Positions 16,718-28,497 of a stretch of DNA of 64,000 nt are shown here, piece after piece. The notes under the pieces were generated by a model that saw only the letters and a program-made list of their open reading frames with translations, ran no database searches and had not been told where the DNA came from. The position numbers were made by a program, and so were the translations under genes. Positions within the stretch are counted from its first letter, which is position 1; every line of letters begins with the position of its first letter. This stretch comes from Oscillospiraceae bacterium (GTDB taxonomy: Bacteria > Bacillota > Clostridia > Oscillospirales > CAG-272), in contig SVTY01000009.1 of NCBI GenBank assembly GCA_015063535.1, positions 22,743 to 86,742 on the forward strand, read 5' to 3'.

Positions 16718-17476
16718 ATGAAATACGGATTACAGCTTTACAGTGTGCGGGATGTAGCTGCACAAAACTTTGAGCAGACCCTTAAGCAGGTTGCCGAAAT
16801 GGGCTACAGCATGGTCGAAACGGCAGGCTTTTTCAACCATAGTGCCGAGGAGGTGAAGGCGATGCTGACACATTACGGCTTAACGATTTGTAGTACACAT
16901 ACCGGCTACAAGCAGGTATTCAATGATTTTGAGAACACCTTGGATTACCACAAGAAGGTAGGCTGTCAGAATATCATTCTGCCCGGCGCCCCCTTTTCCA
17001 CAAAGGAGGAGCTTGACTATACCGTCGATGCCATCAATCGCTGTCAGCCTATCATCGAAGCCGAAGGCTTACGGCTTCATTATCATAATCATTCTGATGA
17101 ATTTTTGCCAAATAAAGACGGTCTTATCGCAGAGGAGGAGCTGGCAAAGCGTACCAATATTTTGTTTGAGATCGACACCTTTTGGGCGTTCAATGCAGGC
17201 TTGCGAGCAATTGATGTGATGGAAAAGTATCGTGACCGATTGGCATTTATCCACCTCAAGGATGGCATCCCGCAGGAGCGAAGCGACCCGAACGGACATG
17301 CGCAGGGCAAGTCTATCGGAAGCGGCGAAGCGCCAATCAAAGAGGTACGTCAAAAGGCAAAGGAGATGGGGCTGACGATCGTGGTCGAAAGCGAGGGCTT
17401 GGAGCCGAACGGACTCGCAGAGGTCAAGCGTTGTATCGACTTCCTTAAAAAGCTGGATGCTGAAGAAGAAATGTAA
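16718..17476 (+). CDS. sugar phosphate isomerase/epimerase (TIM barrel)
   Basis: A 252-residue xylose isomerase-like TIM-barrel protein, a distant paralogue of the one at 3201. It starts KYGLQLYSVRDV and contains LHYHNHSDEFL, FEIDTFWAFNAG, FIHLKDG and VVESEG, the strands that carry metal ligands (His, Glu, Asp) in this family. A role in epimerising or isomerising a ketose, inosose or 3-keto sugar is likely, with the substrate unknown. It has no partner oxidoreductase next to it, and its upstream region lacks the shared block found at 3100 and 33572. A bidirectional terminator follows. Confidence 0.87.
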   Translation: MKYGLQLYSVRDVAAQNFEQTLKQVAEMGYSMVETAGFFNHSAEEVKAMLTHYGLTICSTHTGYKQVFNDFENTLDYHKKVGCQNIILPGAPFSTKEELDYTVDAINRCQPIIEAEGLRLHYHNHSDEFLPNKDGLIAEEELAKRTNILFEIDTFWAFNAGLRAIDVMEKYRDRLAFIHLKDGIPQERSDPNGHAQGKSIGSGEAPIKEVRQKAKEMGLTIVVESEGLEPNGLAEVKRCIDFLKKLDAEEEM

Positions 17477-17480
17477 ATAA

Positions 17481-17513
17481 AAAAGGCGCGAGAACATCGT
17501 TCTCGCGCCTTTT
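17481..17513. terminator. bidirectional terminator
   Basis: A 15-bp perfect stem, AAAAGGCGCGAGAAC / GTTCTCGCGCCTTTT, with loop ATC. It serves the isomerase gene on the plus strand and the zinc-ribbon gene on the minus strand. Confidence 0.9.
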
Positions 17514-18152
17514 TTATTCCAGTTCCAAGCTGTCTGCGTTCAAAAATTCGTGTGCGCTGATGAGGGAATCGGCAGCGATCAGCTTGGTCGCACCGCAGCG
17601 ATTGCAGGTTACCCGCACTCCGTCTCTGCCGATCTCGGCATCATAATCTCCTTCCACACCTTCGGGACAGCGGCAGCGGATCCTTCCTTCGGCATCCAGC
17701 TCCTTGATCACGTAGGTCACGATCTCGGTCACCTGCGGATCGGAAAGGATCTGCTCTCCCTGCAAGGCGTCAAAGCTCTCAAGACCGCTCTTTTCCAGCA
17801 TATCCAACAGCTTCAGCTCCGTGCGGGACAGCTCCGCCTTTACATGATTGCAGTCCCCCATCATGCAGATATTGATATCCGAATAGGGGCAGGGAAGAGC
17901 AAACAGCTCCTTGCTGAAAAAGACCGACGAGCTGACCGAAAAATGATGTGGGGTCGGACAGAGGATGCAGGGAACGGTCAGACGTACCTTGCCGTCCTTG
18001 CCGAAACGAATCGTCATTTCGCTTTCGCCGCAGGAGCATTTCAGCTTTACCATATCGGCACTGAGATTAAAAATTCCGACCGCGCTCATAACCCCTGTGC
18101 CGCAGTGCGGACAGCGATATGCCACGGTGGTTTGTTTTGCTTCCAATATCAT
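17514..18152 (-). CDS. multi-zinc-ribbon protein of unknown function
   Basis: A 212-residue protein with several cysteine pairs arranged as zinc ribbons: CPHCG near residue 14, CSCGES near 39, CILC near 61, CRCPEG around 160 and CNRCG near 182. The C-terminal ribbon pairs with the CRC cluster. The middle part (about 100-150) is helical and has SRTELKLLDMLEKSG. I do not recognise the family; it is found as conserved hypothetical protein in Clostridia. The PpiC-like gene lies 98 bases upstream on the same strand, with no clear terminator between. The pattern suggests a nucleic-acid- or metal-binding role, but that is inference. Confidence 0.72.
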   Translation of the reverse strand: MILEAKQTTVAYRCPHCGTGVMSAVGIFNLSADMVKLKCSCGESEMTIRFGKDGKVRLTVPCILCPTPHHFSVSSSVFFSKELFALPCPYSDINICMMGDCNHVKAELSRTELKLLDMLEKSGLESFDALQGEQILSDPQVTEIVTYVIKELDAEGRIRCRCPEGVEGDYDAEIGRDGVRVTCNRCGATKLIAADSLISAHEFLNADSLELE

Positions 18153-18250
18153 ATAGCTTCTCTTTTCTTTCAGATTGTGAGAACGGTTGGTTGTAAGGAA
18201 GAGGGCGCAGACCTTGTGCCGCGCCCGTTCCTGTTCTTATTGTATGCGCC

Positions 18251-20212
18251 TTATGCGTCAACCGCATTGCAGGCAGAGGTATTTACCTTGATCTTTTCAT
18301 CCTCGGCACCCGCATAGGTTGCCTCCATATCAGTATAGTATGCCTCAAAATCCTCGTTCAGCAGAGCGGTCTTGACCTCTACATACCAAAGCTCATTTCC
18401 TTCGCCGTACCAGTAGGCAACGGCAAAGGTTCCGTCGGCAAGCTGGATGTAGCTTTCGGTCAGCGTACCCACACTGTTCTTTTCATCGAACAGCCACTTG
18501 TCAAAGGCATCGCTTCCCAGCGTACCCTTGGTGTAATCCTCTATGTGGGTGTGACCCGTAGCACCGTTTTCATCGGCATAGGCTTCAAAGTCAGCCAAAG
18601 ACAAATTGTCCTTGGTTATCAAAGCGGAAATTGCTTTGGTAGCATCGGTGGTAGAATTAAAGAGCATGTATGCTACGTTCCGTGCCTTTTCGGTATCCCG
18701 ATACTGAGGAGCTCTGAGCAGATATACGGTAACGGAGTAAGCATCCACGGTGGCTTCGCTGTCTTCGGGAACCGCCGTTTCACTGCCCGTGGTCACGGTC
18801 TTGACCTCTCCCGCCTTTCTGCCGTCGGCAAATGCCCAGTCGGAGAAGGACTCTTCGTCTGCCTTTTGGTCATCGGTAAAGCTTGCTTTGTCGGACTTGG
18901 CAGAGCTCATGGCGGAGGTCAGCTTTGCGAACAGATCGCTCTTGGCTTGATTCAGAGCCTCGGCGTAGGCAACCTTAACCGTGATCTTGTTGATCTCAAC
19001 GGTGGCATTCTCGTCCGGCTCCTCGGTCTCCTCCAGCTTGACTACCTCTGTGACTTCGTCCTTTCCGTCCAAAGCTTCCTTCACGGCATCTGCGTAAATC
19101 TTGTTTTTCAAGGTCTCCTCCTGCCCCTCGCCTGTAGGCTTTTCTGCATCGCCCAGCGCATCGGTATACAGATCCTCAAAAACATCTGCCGCTACATATT
19201 CGACCACATATTTCTCAAATGCCTCGGCATCGGTCAGCTTTGCCAGCTCCTCGGCAGCAGCCTTGGCTTTTCCGATCTCGGCAAGATAAGCATCATCGGC
19301 TTTCTTCTTGTTGTCGGCATTCTCCAATACCTCGGACAGCTCCGTATCCTCGGACAGCAGATCGGCGAGTACCTCCTTTGCCACGGTGTCATAGTCTACC
19401 GTAAAGGCATAGGACGAATAATCGATACGGTTGTAGGTCTTGGTTCCCGCATTGTAGGCCTCCTCAATGCGGTTGCTTTCTACCAGATCAGCTTCCAGCT
19501 CCTCGGAGATGGCATTCATGCACTTGGTTGCCAGCGCCGAGTATTCCATTGCCTTGCGTACATCGGATATCGTTACACCCTCACCGTACATGGCGGAAAT
19601 ATAAGCATTCAGCGAATAGCCGTAGGAGGTAGCGGATTCATTCAGCTCGGAGATGGATTCCTCAATGGCTTCCTTATCCTCATCCTCTAACTCAATGCCC
19701 CGCACATCGGCTTCCTCACAGTATACGAGAACGCCCTTCACGCTCTCTACGGTCTGATCCATAAAGTAATCAAACCAAGAGCCCTCAAATTCACCCAGCA
19801 GCATGGTATCGTAGTAGGTCACCGCCGTTCCGTCCTCATTGGTCTCGGTGGTATCCCCTCCGCCGAAGGGCTGATCCTTCAGCGAGGGTGCGCCCTCGGA
19901 TACATCTAAGCTGAGCATGCTTATGTAGCTGCTGTAATTGTTATGGAAGCTCTGATACTGATTTCGGAAATAGTAAGACATCATGTTGACGTTTACCTTG
20001 TAGTTTTCGGTTGCCACCGCAGTTCTCATCCGATTGAAAACGCCGTTGGCGGACAAAAGACTAATTATCACTGTCAGCAGGACGGCAACAGTGACCACCA
20101 ACGTGATCAGGGTCATCAGCCAACTGGGCATCCCCTTCTTCTTCTTTTGGACATTCAGGGTCATTCCTTGTGTCTTTGCTCTGTTTACTCTGATTCTGTT
20201 TGACTTTCCCAT
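18251..20212 (-). CDS. membrane-anchored PpiC/SurA-like protein
   Basis: A 653-residue protein. The basic N-terminal tail (GKSNRIRVNRAK) is followed by one transmembrane helix (about residues 28-52) and a large, strongly acidic outer domain. Residues about 60-300 resemble the helical SurA N-terminal chaperone part. Residues about 530-620 look like a degraded parvulin domain: ARNVAYMLFNSTTDATKA, then LADFEAYADENGATG, then GTLGSDAFDKWLFDEK. It probably assists folding of exported proteins at the outer membrane face. The start is ATG 20212 with AAAGGTGG upstream; an in-frame ATG at 20248 has no ribosome site. Catalytic activity is doubtful because the parvulin histidines are not clear. Confidence 0.7.
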   Translation of the reverse strand: MGKSNRIRVNRAKTQGMTLNVQKKKKGMPSWLMTLITLVVTVAVLLTVIISLLSANGVFNRMRTAVATENYKVNVNMMSYYFRNQYQSFHNNYSSYISMLSLDVSEGAPSLKDQPFGGGDTTETNEDGTAVTYYDTMLLGEFEGSWFDYFMDQTVESVKGVLVYCEEADVRGIELEDEDKEAIEESISELNESATSYGYSLNAYISAMYGEGVTISDVRKAMEYSALATKCMNAISEELEADLVESNRIEEAYNAGTKTYNRIDYSSYAFTVDYDTVAKEVLADLLSEDTELSEVLENADNKKKADDAYLAEIGKAKAAAEELAKLTDAEAFEKYVVEYVAADVFEDLYTDALGDAEKPTGEGQEETLKNKIYADAVKEALDGKDEVTEVVKLEETEEPDENATVEINKITVKVAYAEALNQAKSDLFAKLTSAMSSAKSDKASFTDDQKADEESFSDWAFADGRKAGEVKTVTTGSETAVPEDSEATVDAYSVTVYLLRAPQYRDTEKARNVAYMLFNSTTDATKAISALITKDNLSLADFEAYADENGATGHTHIEDYTKGTLGSDAFDKWLFDEKNSVGTLTESYIQLADGTFAVAYWYGEGNELWYVEVKTALLNEDFEAYYTDMEATYAGAEDEKIKVNTSACNAVDA

Positions 20213-20390
20213 GATATAGGATCCACCTTTACATTTTTTGATTTTCAAGTTTGATTCTATCGCAAGGAGGGCAAACGCCTCCTTGCAATATTATAATCGT
20301 ATAGAATGATAAAAGATTGAATATTTCGTGAATAGTTTATGAATTTTGAAGAAAAACATGCAAAAATGAGAAAAAACTTCCCAAAATCCG

Positions 20391-22067
20391 TCAAACATTC
20401 ATAATGACGGGCAAAACCATCGGCTTTCGCTTGGTTTTGGAGTACAGATATTTGGATAGGGTATCCTTTACGCAGGTCTTCAGCTCCATGCGATCGGTTC
20501 GGTCTCTGCGGTCGAGACAGTCGTTGATCGCTTGAGCCGCCAGCTGGCGTACCTCCTCCATCAGCTCCTCGGACTCACGGACATAGACAAAGCCTCGCGA
20601 GACGATATCGGGACCCGACAGAAGCAGACGGGCATCGGTATCCACCGAAGCCACCACCACGATCAGCCCATCCTGTGCCAAATGGCGGCGGTCACGCAGC
20701 ACGATGTTGCCCACATCTCCCACGCCGTAGCCGTCCACCAAGATCTTGCCGGCGGGAACCGTACCGCCCCACTTGGCGCTCCGCCGATCCAGCTCCAATA
20801 CCTTTCCGATGTCGGAAATAAAGATGTTCTTGTCCGACATGCCCATATCCAACGCCAACTCCCGATTGGCGGCAAGATGGCGGTATTCTCCGTGTACGGG
20901 CATGAAGTATTTGGGCTTGATCAGTGCCTGCATGAGCTTGAGCTCCTCTTGGCAGGCGTGCCCCGATACGTGAACCTCCACGAGGGCATCGTGCAACACA
21001 CTGACCCCGTTTTTGGAAAGCTCATTGATGATTCGTCCCACCAGCTTTTCATTGCCGGGAATGGCACTGGAGGAAAGAACGACCAGATCGTTGCGCCCCA
21101 GCGTGATTTGGGAGTGATCGGCAAATGCCATGCGGTAGAGTGCCGACATCGGCTCTCCTTGACTGCCGGTCGTAATCAGTGTGAGCTGTTCGGGCTTGTA
21201 GCGCTTGATCTCGTTGATATCGATCAGCACGCCGTCGGGAACTGTCATATAACCAAGCTCCACTGCCGCACCGATGATATTCAGCATACTGCGCCCCGTA
21301 ATGGCGACCTTCCGCCCATGGTGTGCGCTGACATTGATAATTTGCTGTACCCGATGTACGTTCGAGGAGAAGGTAGCGATCACGATCCGCTTGTCGGGAT
21401 TGGTGGTGAAGATATATTCGAGGGATTTTCCCACCTTCTTTTCCGAAGGGGTATATCCCGGTCGCTCCGCATTGGTCGATTCGCACATCAGAAGCAGAAC
21501 GCCCTTTTTTCCGATCTCCCCAAGTCTTGTAATGTTCATCATCTCCCCGTCGATGGGAGTGATGTCCAGCTTGAAGTCTCCCGAATGGACGACCGTGCCC
21601 ACCGGTGTGTTGATGGCAAGACAGCAGGCGTCGGCGATCGAGTGGTTTACATGAATGAATTCCACCGAGAAGCAACCCAGCCGCACCGTAGAGCCGGCGT
21701 GAACGCAGTGAAGGGCGGGCGTGTGGGGAAGCACATGCTCCTCCAATTTATTTTTGATGATGCCCAAGGTCAGATTGGTTCCGTAGATCGGCGGATTGAT
21801 CTGACGAAGTACATAGGGAATGGCACCGATGTGGTCCTCATGCCCGTGGGTCAGCACGATGCCCCGAATTTTTTCCCGATTGGCTTCCAGATAAGAAATA
21901 TCGGGAATGACCAGATCGATCCCCAGCATATCCTCATCCGGGAAGCCGAGACCGCAGTCAATGATAATGATGTCGTCCGCATATTCCAGAACGGTCAGAT
22001 TTTTTCCGATTTCATTCAGACCGCCCAAGGGAATGACACGGAGCTTGCCTTTTTCATTTTTTGGCAT
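20391..22067 (-). CDS. rnj: ribonuclease J
   Basis: A 558-residue metallo-beta-lactamase/beta-CASP nuclease that matures and degrades RNA with 5'-exo- and endonuclease activity. The zinc site is GIVLTHGHEDHIGAIPY (HxHxDH) near residue 75, with HVNHSIADAC and the beta-CASP part (TNAERPGYTPSEK, FSSNVHRVQQI) after it. The C-terminal HVSGHACQEELK and MPVHGEYRHL segments are the usual RNase J blocks. The start is ATG 22067, where AGGAG precedes it by about 6 bases; sequence further upstream in frame reads like noncoding DNA. A single copy is seen here; a J1/J2 distinction cannot be made. Confidence 0.93.
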   Translation of the reverse strand: MPKNEKGKLRVIPLGGLNEIGKNLTVLEYADDIIIIDCGLGFPDEDMLGIDLVIPDISYLEANREKIRGIVLTHGHEDHIGAIPYVLRQINPPIYGTNLTLGIIKNKLEEHVLPHTPALHCVHAGSTVRLGCFSVEFIHVNHSIADACCLAINTPVGTVVHSGDFKLDITPIDGEMMNITRLGEIGKKGVLLLMCESTNAERPGYTPSEKKVGKSLEYIFTTNPDKRIVIATFSSNVHRVQQIINVSAHHGRKVAITGRSMLNIIGAAVELGYMTVPDGVLIDINEIKRYKPEQLTLITTGSQGEPMSALYRMAFADHSQITLGRNDLVVLSSSAIPGNEKLVGRIINELSKNGVSVLHDALVEVHVSGHACQEELKLMQALIKPKYFMPVHGEYRHLAANRELALDMGMSDKNIFISDIGKVLELDRRSAKWGGTVPAGKILVDGYGVGDVGNIVLRDRRHLAQDGLIVVVASVDTDARLLLSGPDIVSRGFVYVRESEELMEEVRQLAAQAINDCLDRRDRTDRMELKTCVKDTLSKYLYSKTKRKPMVLPVIMNV

Positions 22068-22294
22068 AAAATCTCCTGTTTTTGTTGAATTTTGATCGTA
22101 ATTTGTAAAAAAGCGAAGAAGAAATGACGAAGAAGCAGTGAATAAAGAATGAATAAAAAGCAAACAAGGAAAGCCTTCCCCTCTCAGACGGTACCGCTCC
22201 CCGCCGAGCTGCGCAAGGCATGTATGCTTATATTTTAATAAAAGTAATATTATTATACCACAGAACCGCCGCCTTGTCAAGTAGATTTTACCAC

Positions 22295-22591
22295 TTATGC
22301 CAGCAATAATACGGCAAGCCACAGCAAGGCAACCACCGATGCCCCCACAAGCAGACCGTACAAAAAGCTAAGAAATCTGCCGCTTCCCGCCTTTTTTTTC
22401 TTGTGTCCCGACGACAGCAGATTGCATTCTGCCAGAATGCGGTTGGCTTCCTTTGTCATTTCATTGTCTCTGTCTTTTCCTCTCCCCCGTTCCTCCGACA
22501 GCTCGGGGCGCAGAACAAAAAACGCCGTTTCAAAATATCGGTTTTTCCGAATTTGAATTTGAATCATATTTTTTTGAATTCCTCTGAGCAT
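22295..22591 (-). CDS. small C-terminally anchored membrane protein
   Basis: A 98-residue protein. The N-terminal strand IRKNRYFETAFFVLRPE and the following EMTKEANRILAE look like a conserved soluble module. Basic residues (HKKKKAGSGR) lead into one C-terminal hydrophobic helix (YGLLVGASVVALLWLAVLLLA). This makes it a tail-anchored protein with its bulk in the cytosol. GGGAG lies 7 bases before the ATG at 22591, and another ATG at 22567 follows AGAGGA. The family is unknown to me, and the case rests on composition and the ribosome sites. The rnj start lies 228 bases downstream. Confidence 0.6.
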   Translation of the reverse strand: MLRGIQKNMIQIQIRKNRYFETAFFVLRPELSEERGRGKDRDNEMTKEANRILAECNLLSSGHKKKKAGSGRFLSFLYGLLVGASVVALLWLAVLLLA

Positions 22592-22720
22592 CTCGCTTCT
22601 CCCAACGTTTGGCAGTGTTTGTAGTATTGCCCAAAGCCGTCTTTTTCAAACTAAATGTCTTCGAAAAACGAAAAAATTCTGAAAAAAACCAAATTTTCAT
22701 AGAAGTTCCAGTATTTGGTA

Positions 22721-22749
22721 TTGACAAGATTCGGGAAATCGTGTATAAT
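22721..22749 (+). promoter_or_regulatory. sigma-A promoter of the AbrB-family gene
   Basis: TTGACA (22721-22726), 17 bases, TATAAT (22744-22749). Full consensus. A 90-base leader with CATGTATGATCGAAAATGATCAT follows before the start codon; this contains the imperfect palindrome ATGATCGAAAATGATCAT that could bind an autoregulator. Confidence 0.87.
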
Positions 22750-22839
22750 AAAGATGTCATTCGACAGAAAGAGATGAGAAAATCTGTCATGTATGATCGA
22801 AAATGATCATTTTTAGAACTCAAAAGAAAGGAGGCACCT

Positions 22840-23085
22840 ATGAAGTCAACGGGAGTGGTTCGTAAGGTGGACGAGCTGGGACGTATTGTGTTGCCCATCG
22901 AAATTCGTAAAACCTTGGATATTCAGCAAAAGGATGCAATTGAAATTTTTACCGACGAGGATCGCATTGTGCTGCAGAAGTATCAGCCTGCCTGCATTTT
23001 CTGCAACAACATCGAGGATGTGGTGTATTTCAACGGCAAGCGGATCTGCCGCCAATGCGTAGAAAAATTGAAGAACCAGCTGTAA
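22840..23085 (+). CDS. AbrB/SpoVT-like transcriptional regulator with C-terminal zinc knuckle
   Basis: An 81-residue protein. The N-terminal 45 residues are a swapped-hairpin AbrB DNA-binding domain: STGVVRKVDELGRIVLPIEI and RKTLDIQQKDAIEIF. The C-terminal part holds CIFCNN and CRQC, two CxxC pairs expected to bind zinc. AbrB-type proteins dimerise and control transition-state, sporulation or metabolic genes. Which genes this one controls is not visible. AAAGGAGGC is an excellent ribosome site. The consensus promoter suggests strong expression, and a terminator with a T6 run follows the stop directly. Confidence 0.9.
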   Translation: MKSTGVVRKVDELGRIVLPIEIRKTLDIQQKDAIEIFTDEDRIVLQKYQPACIFCNNIEDVVYFNGKRICRQCVEKLKNQL

Positions 23086-23120
23086 AAAAAGCAGGTCATC
23101 GTGCGATGACCTGCTTTTTT
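23085..23120. terminator. terminator of the AbrB-family gene
   Basis: The inverted repeat AAAAAAGCAGGTCATC / GATGACCTGCTTTTTT with loop GTGC. It also serves the convergent EEP-family gene. Confidence 0.88.
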
Positions 23121-23134
23121 CTTTAAGAACTGCC

Positions 23135-23902
23135 TTATGCCTTGTTCATTTCCAGCGTTGTGCATACGGGGTAATGATCCGAGATATAGATGCCGTTTAC
23201 GGGGATGTCCTCTACAAGATGTGCCTCAAGGGGTTCGGCATTGGTAAAGATATAGTCGATCTTGGATTTTGGATCCCGTCTGCCGTAATCGTGGAAGGTA
23301 TAGGGAAGAGATGCGGTGGCGTCCTTGATATTGGGATAAGCCATTGCCATCGCAATACAGGCGGAGTCGGGTTGAGCATTCATATCTCCGGTCAGCACAA
23401 ACTCTCCTTTGCATTCTGAGATGCGTTGTAGGATCTGTGTCATGCCGAGTACCATCGCCGTATGTCCCCGATGATCCAGATGGGTGTTGAAAAAGTGGAT
23501 CGGTTTTTCAGGGCAATCGTTATGGCTCAATTCGGCATGAACATACTGACGGGAATAATGGCTCTGATCGCTTCCCGCGTATTGGCTGCCCGGAACCGAG
23601 GGCGTGGTGGAAAGGAATTTTGTTTCGTACGAGATCAGCTCAAACGAATCCTTGCGGTAGGCAAGAGGACAGCTCTCGCCACGGTAGTTTTCGGTTCGCC
23701 CACAGCCGAGGATCACATAGGTATCTCCTAAATTTTCTTGCAAAAAGGCACGAGCCGCGTCCTTTGCCTCCTGAAAGCCGATGAGATCGGGCTTTTCCGT
23801 TCGAATGGTTTCCAAAATTCTTTCGGTGCGGTTGGGGAATCGGTTGATCCCGTCAATTTCCACATCGACACGAAGGTTAAAGGTCATAATTTTTAATTGC
23901 AT
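23135..23902 (-). CDS. endonuclease/exonuclease/phosphatase family protein
   Basis: A 255-residue EEP-superfamily phosphodiesterase. Motifs in order are KIMTFNLRVD (Asn), PDLIGFQEAKD (metal-binding Glu), NTHLDHRG (His, Asp), LTGDMNAQPDS (Asp, Asn), DYIFTN and the final SDHYPV (Asp, His). Enzymes of this fold cleave DNA, sphingomyelin or inositol phosphates. No signal peptide is present, so it acts inside the cell. The short form resembles proteins found beside carbohydrate genes. The start is ATG 23902, 8 bases after AAAGGAA; an ATG at 23908 is too close to that site. It follows the polysaccharide deacetylase gene by 35 bases and is likely cotranscribed. Confidence 0.85.
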   Translation of the reverse strand: MQLKIMTFNLRVDVEIDGINRFPNRTERILETIRTEKPDLIGFQEAKDAARAFLQENLGDTYVILGCGRTENYRGESCPLAYRKDSFELISYETKFLSTTPSVPGSQYAGSDQSHYSRQYVHAELSHNDCPEKPIHFFNTHLDHRGHTAMVLGMTQILQRISECKGEFVLTGDMNAQPDSACIAMAMAYPNIKDATASLPYTFHDYGRRDPKSKIDYIFTNAEPLEAHLVEDIPVNGIYISDHYPVCTTLEMNKA

Positions 23903-23937
23903 CGTCATTATTCCTTTCTCTATTTGCAGCAATACGG

Positions 23938-24762
23938 TCAGGCATTCAGTTTCAGTGTTTCGCCGGGGGCAACAGAGTGATCTGCGCCGTTGCAACGGAA
24001 CCATATTGTGCGGGCAGTGGGATTTTTTACGATCGAGCCGTCTGCCGACCAGATCAAACGATTGTAGTCTTCGATGTACTCATAGATCTCGATGTTGGTC
24101 GCATACCAGATCTCGTCTTCTTTTCCCGCCATACGGTCGGTAAATTCTTCGATCACGTTCCAGTTGTTGTGATCGTCAAATTCATAGCTGTGTCCCCATA
24201 AATAGAACAATTGCGGATGATTGGATACTGACATGGTGATGAATTTGTCTGCCAGCTCCATCAGACGAGGATTGTTGTGATGACAGGTGGCAGGCATGCG
24301 CAACCAGTCGGTGGGGATACCGAAGCGTTCGGTGCTGACGGTGGTACGGGCATACACGATGCCGCAGTTGCGGAGCACCTCCACCACGCTGTTGCTGTGC
24401 GAACCGTACGGATATGCCATGCCGCGGATCAGGGTGCCGAATTGCTTCTCCAAGGCTTCCCGATCCTTGAGGATCTCCCATGTGATATTGGCGGGAGAGA
24501 GAGTCTCTAAAAACGGATGGGTGTAGGCGTGAACGGCAACCTCATGTCCGCTGTCCTTGAACAGCTCGGTGATGGCTTGTTCGGTCATACGGCGGTGAAC
24601 CTGTCCCTCCGGCGCATATAAGCCGCTGTTGACATTGAAGGTACCTTTCATTCCGTGTTTGTTCAAGATCTCCACCAAACGGATATCCTGCTTCACACCG
24701 TCGTCATAGCTGAAGGTCAGTGCCTTGGCTCTGCCTTCGGGAAAACGCATAAGAATTTTCAT
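23938..24762 (-). CDS. polysaccharide deacetylase (NodB/CE4)
   Basis: A 274-residue carbohydrate esterase family 4 protein. LTFSYDDGVKQD near residue 18 carries the two aspartates and HEVAVHAYTHPF near residue 74 the two metal-binding histidines of the NodB domain. GMKGTFNVNSGLY follows the first motif as usual. RGMAYPYGSHSNSV and FYLWGHSYEFDD match later conserved blocks. It would remove N- or O-acetyl groups from a glycan. No signal peptide is visible, which hints at an intracellular oligosaccharide substrate. It is the first gene of a two-gene unit with the EEP-family gene. Confidence 0.88.
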   Translation of the reverse strand: MKILMRFPEGRAKALTFSYDDGVKQDIRLVEILNKHGMKGTFNVNSGLYAPEGQVHRRMTEQAITELFKDSGHEVAVHAYTHPFLETLSPANITWEILKDREALEKQFGTLIRGMAYPYGSHSNSVVEVLRNCGIVYARTTVSTERFGIPTDWLRMPATCHHNNPRLMELADKFITMSVSNHPQLFYLWGHSYEFDDHNNWNVIEEFTDRMAGKEDEIWYATNIEIYEYIEDYNRLIWSADGSIVKNPTARTIWFRCNGADHSVAPGETLKLNA

Positions 24763-24802
24763 ATTGTTTTACCAACCTTTCTGAAAAAATAGTAAGAGGA
24801 TT

Positions 24803-24865
24803 GCGGGGCTTTGCCCCACACCCTATTTAAGAACTTTTTGAAAAAAGTTCTTAAAAATCTCAAAA
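24803..24865 (-). repeat. dispersed double-hairpin repeat, copy 3 (reversed)
   Basis: The GC hairpin GCGGGGC-TTT-GCCCCAC lies at the left and a 28-base palindrome (24827-24854) to its right, followed by AAATCTCAAAAACTT. On the minus strand this is the same order of lead, palindrome and GC hairpin as the copies at 10440 and 14009. Confidence 0.7.
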
Positions 24866-25111
24866 ACTTAAAAGATGGGGGATATCGTTCGATCTCTCGG
24901 AGTGAAGATCCAGTCTTATCGGATTGAAAAAGTGCGTGCAAACATGCGCATGTTTTCTTTTGCTTGCTTTTCTTTTTTAAAAGCTTTGAGCACGACTGCT
25001 GCCCAAAGGCAGATACAAGGAGTGCGAAAAGGGAAAAAGCAACGAGCATCACAACCGGCAGGGCGTGAGGCGACTATGCTTTTGACCGTCCGTAAGTCGC
25101 ATCCTCCGCAC
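24866..25111. other. gap between deacetylase and ftsK genes
   Basis: No gene is supported on either strand. A partial A/T palindrome (near 24955-24980, GCTTTTCTTTTTTAAAAGC) is the only structure. This stretch is downstream of ftsK/spoIIIE on the minus strand and upstream of the deacetylase gene, whose promoter presumably lies here, though I find no convincing hexamers. Confidence 0.5.
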
Positions 25112-27880
<2,769 letters not shown>

Positions 27881-28057
27881 GGCTCGATGAAGCCCTCCTT
27901 ATATTGACCAAAATCGGATTATTTTGACGGGGGTTGGGTATCCTATTGTGTGAAGCAGACAGGAATACAACTTATATTATAGCATAAAACCTGTCTGTGT
28001 GCAAGGTTTTTTGTATTTTTTATCATTGTTTTTCGAACGAAAAAGGGAGGATCGGCA

Positions 28058-28474
28058 ATGGCACAACAGTGGGAGTCTGTGGAAAAGAGCAAAAGAAGGC
28101 TTCGTCCCGCTTTGCGGTTTTTTCTGTTGGCATTGGCAGGGCTTCTCGCCGGCTTTGCCAATGGGCTGTTGGGCGCCGGAGGCGGGATCGTGATTGTGTT
28201 GGCTCTGGCAAGACTGTTGGAAGGCTCGGAGCTGGAGGGACGGGATCTGTATGCCAATGCGCTGTGCATCATGCTTCCCATCTCGGCGGTCTCCTGTCTT
28301 CGTTACGCCTTGGCGGGAAATCTGACCACGGAGGGCTTTGGGGTCTATGCGCTTCCCGCTATCGTGGGAGGCTTATTGGGGGGTGTTTTGCTCTCAAAGC
28401 TGAAGGCACCTCTTCTGAAAAAGCTGTTTGGTACGTTGGTCATCTGGTCGGGAATCTTGCTGATCCTGCGATAG
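28058..28474 (+). CDS. TSUP (TauE/SafE) permease, N-terminal half
   Basis: A 138-residue membrane protein with four helices. The N-terminal motif FANGLLGAGGGIVIVLALARL is the signature of the TSUP sulfite/sulfonate/anion exporter family, which normally has about 250 residues and eight helices. The next gene, 23 bases downstream, holds another half with its own GGGGLF motif. Together they form what is usually one protein, a split arrangement common in Clostridia. The ribosome site GGGAGGATC precedes ATG. The two halves probably assemble into one transporter. Substrate unknown. Confidence 0.83.
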   Translation: MAQQWESVEKSKRRLRPALRFFLLALAGLLAGFANGLLGAGGGIVIVLALARLLEGSELEGRDLYANALCIMLPISAVSCLRYALAGNLTTEGFGVYALPAIVGGLLGGVLLSKLKAPLLKKLFGTLVIWSGILLILR

Positions 28475-28497
28475 AAAGGGATGGAAAGGAAGGAACT

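Noticed and set aside
18545..19690. A 381-codon plus-strand open frame
   Set aside because: Antisense to the membrane-anchored PpiC-like gene, which has a signal-anchor helix and a ribosome site.
613..24865. A CRISPR array
   Set aside because: None of the repeats is a regularly spaced direct repeat with unique spacers; all are palindromic, single or inverted.
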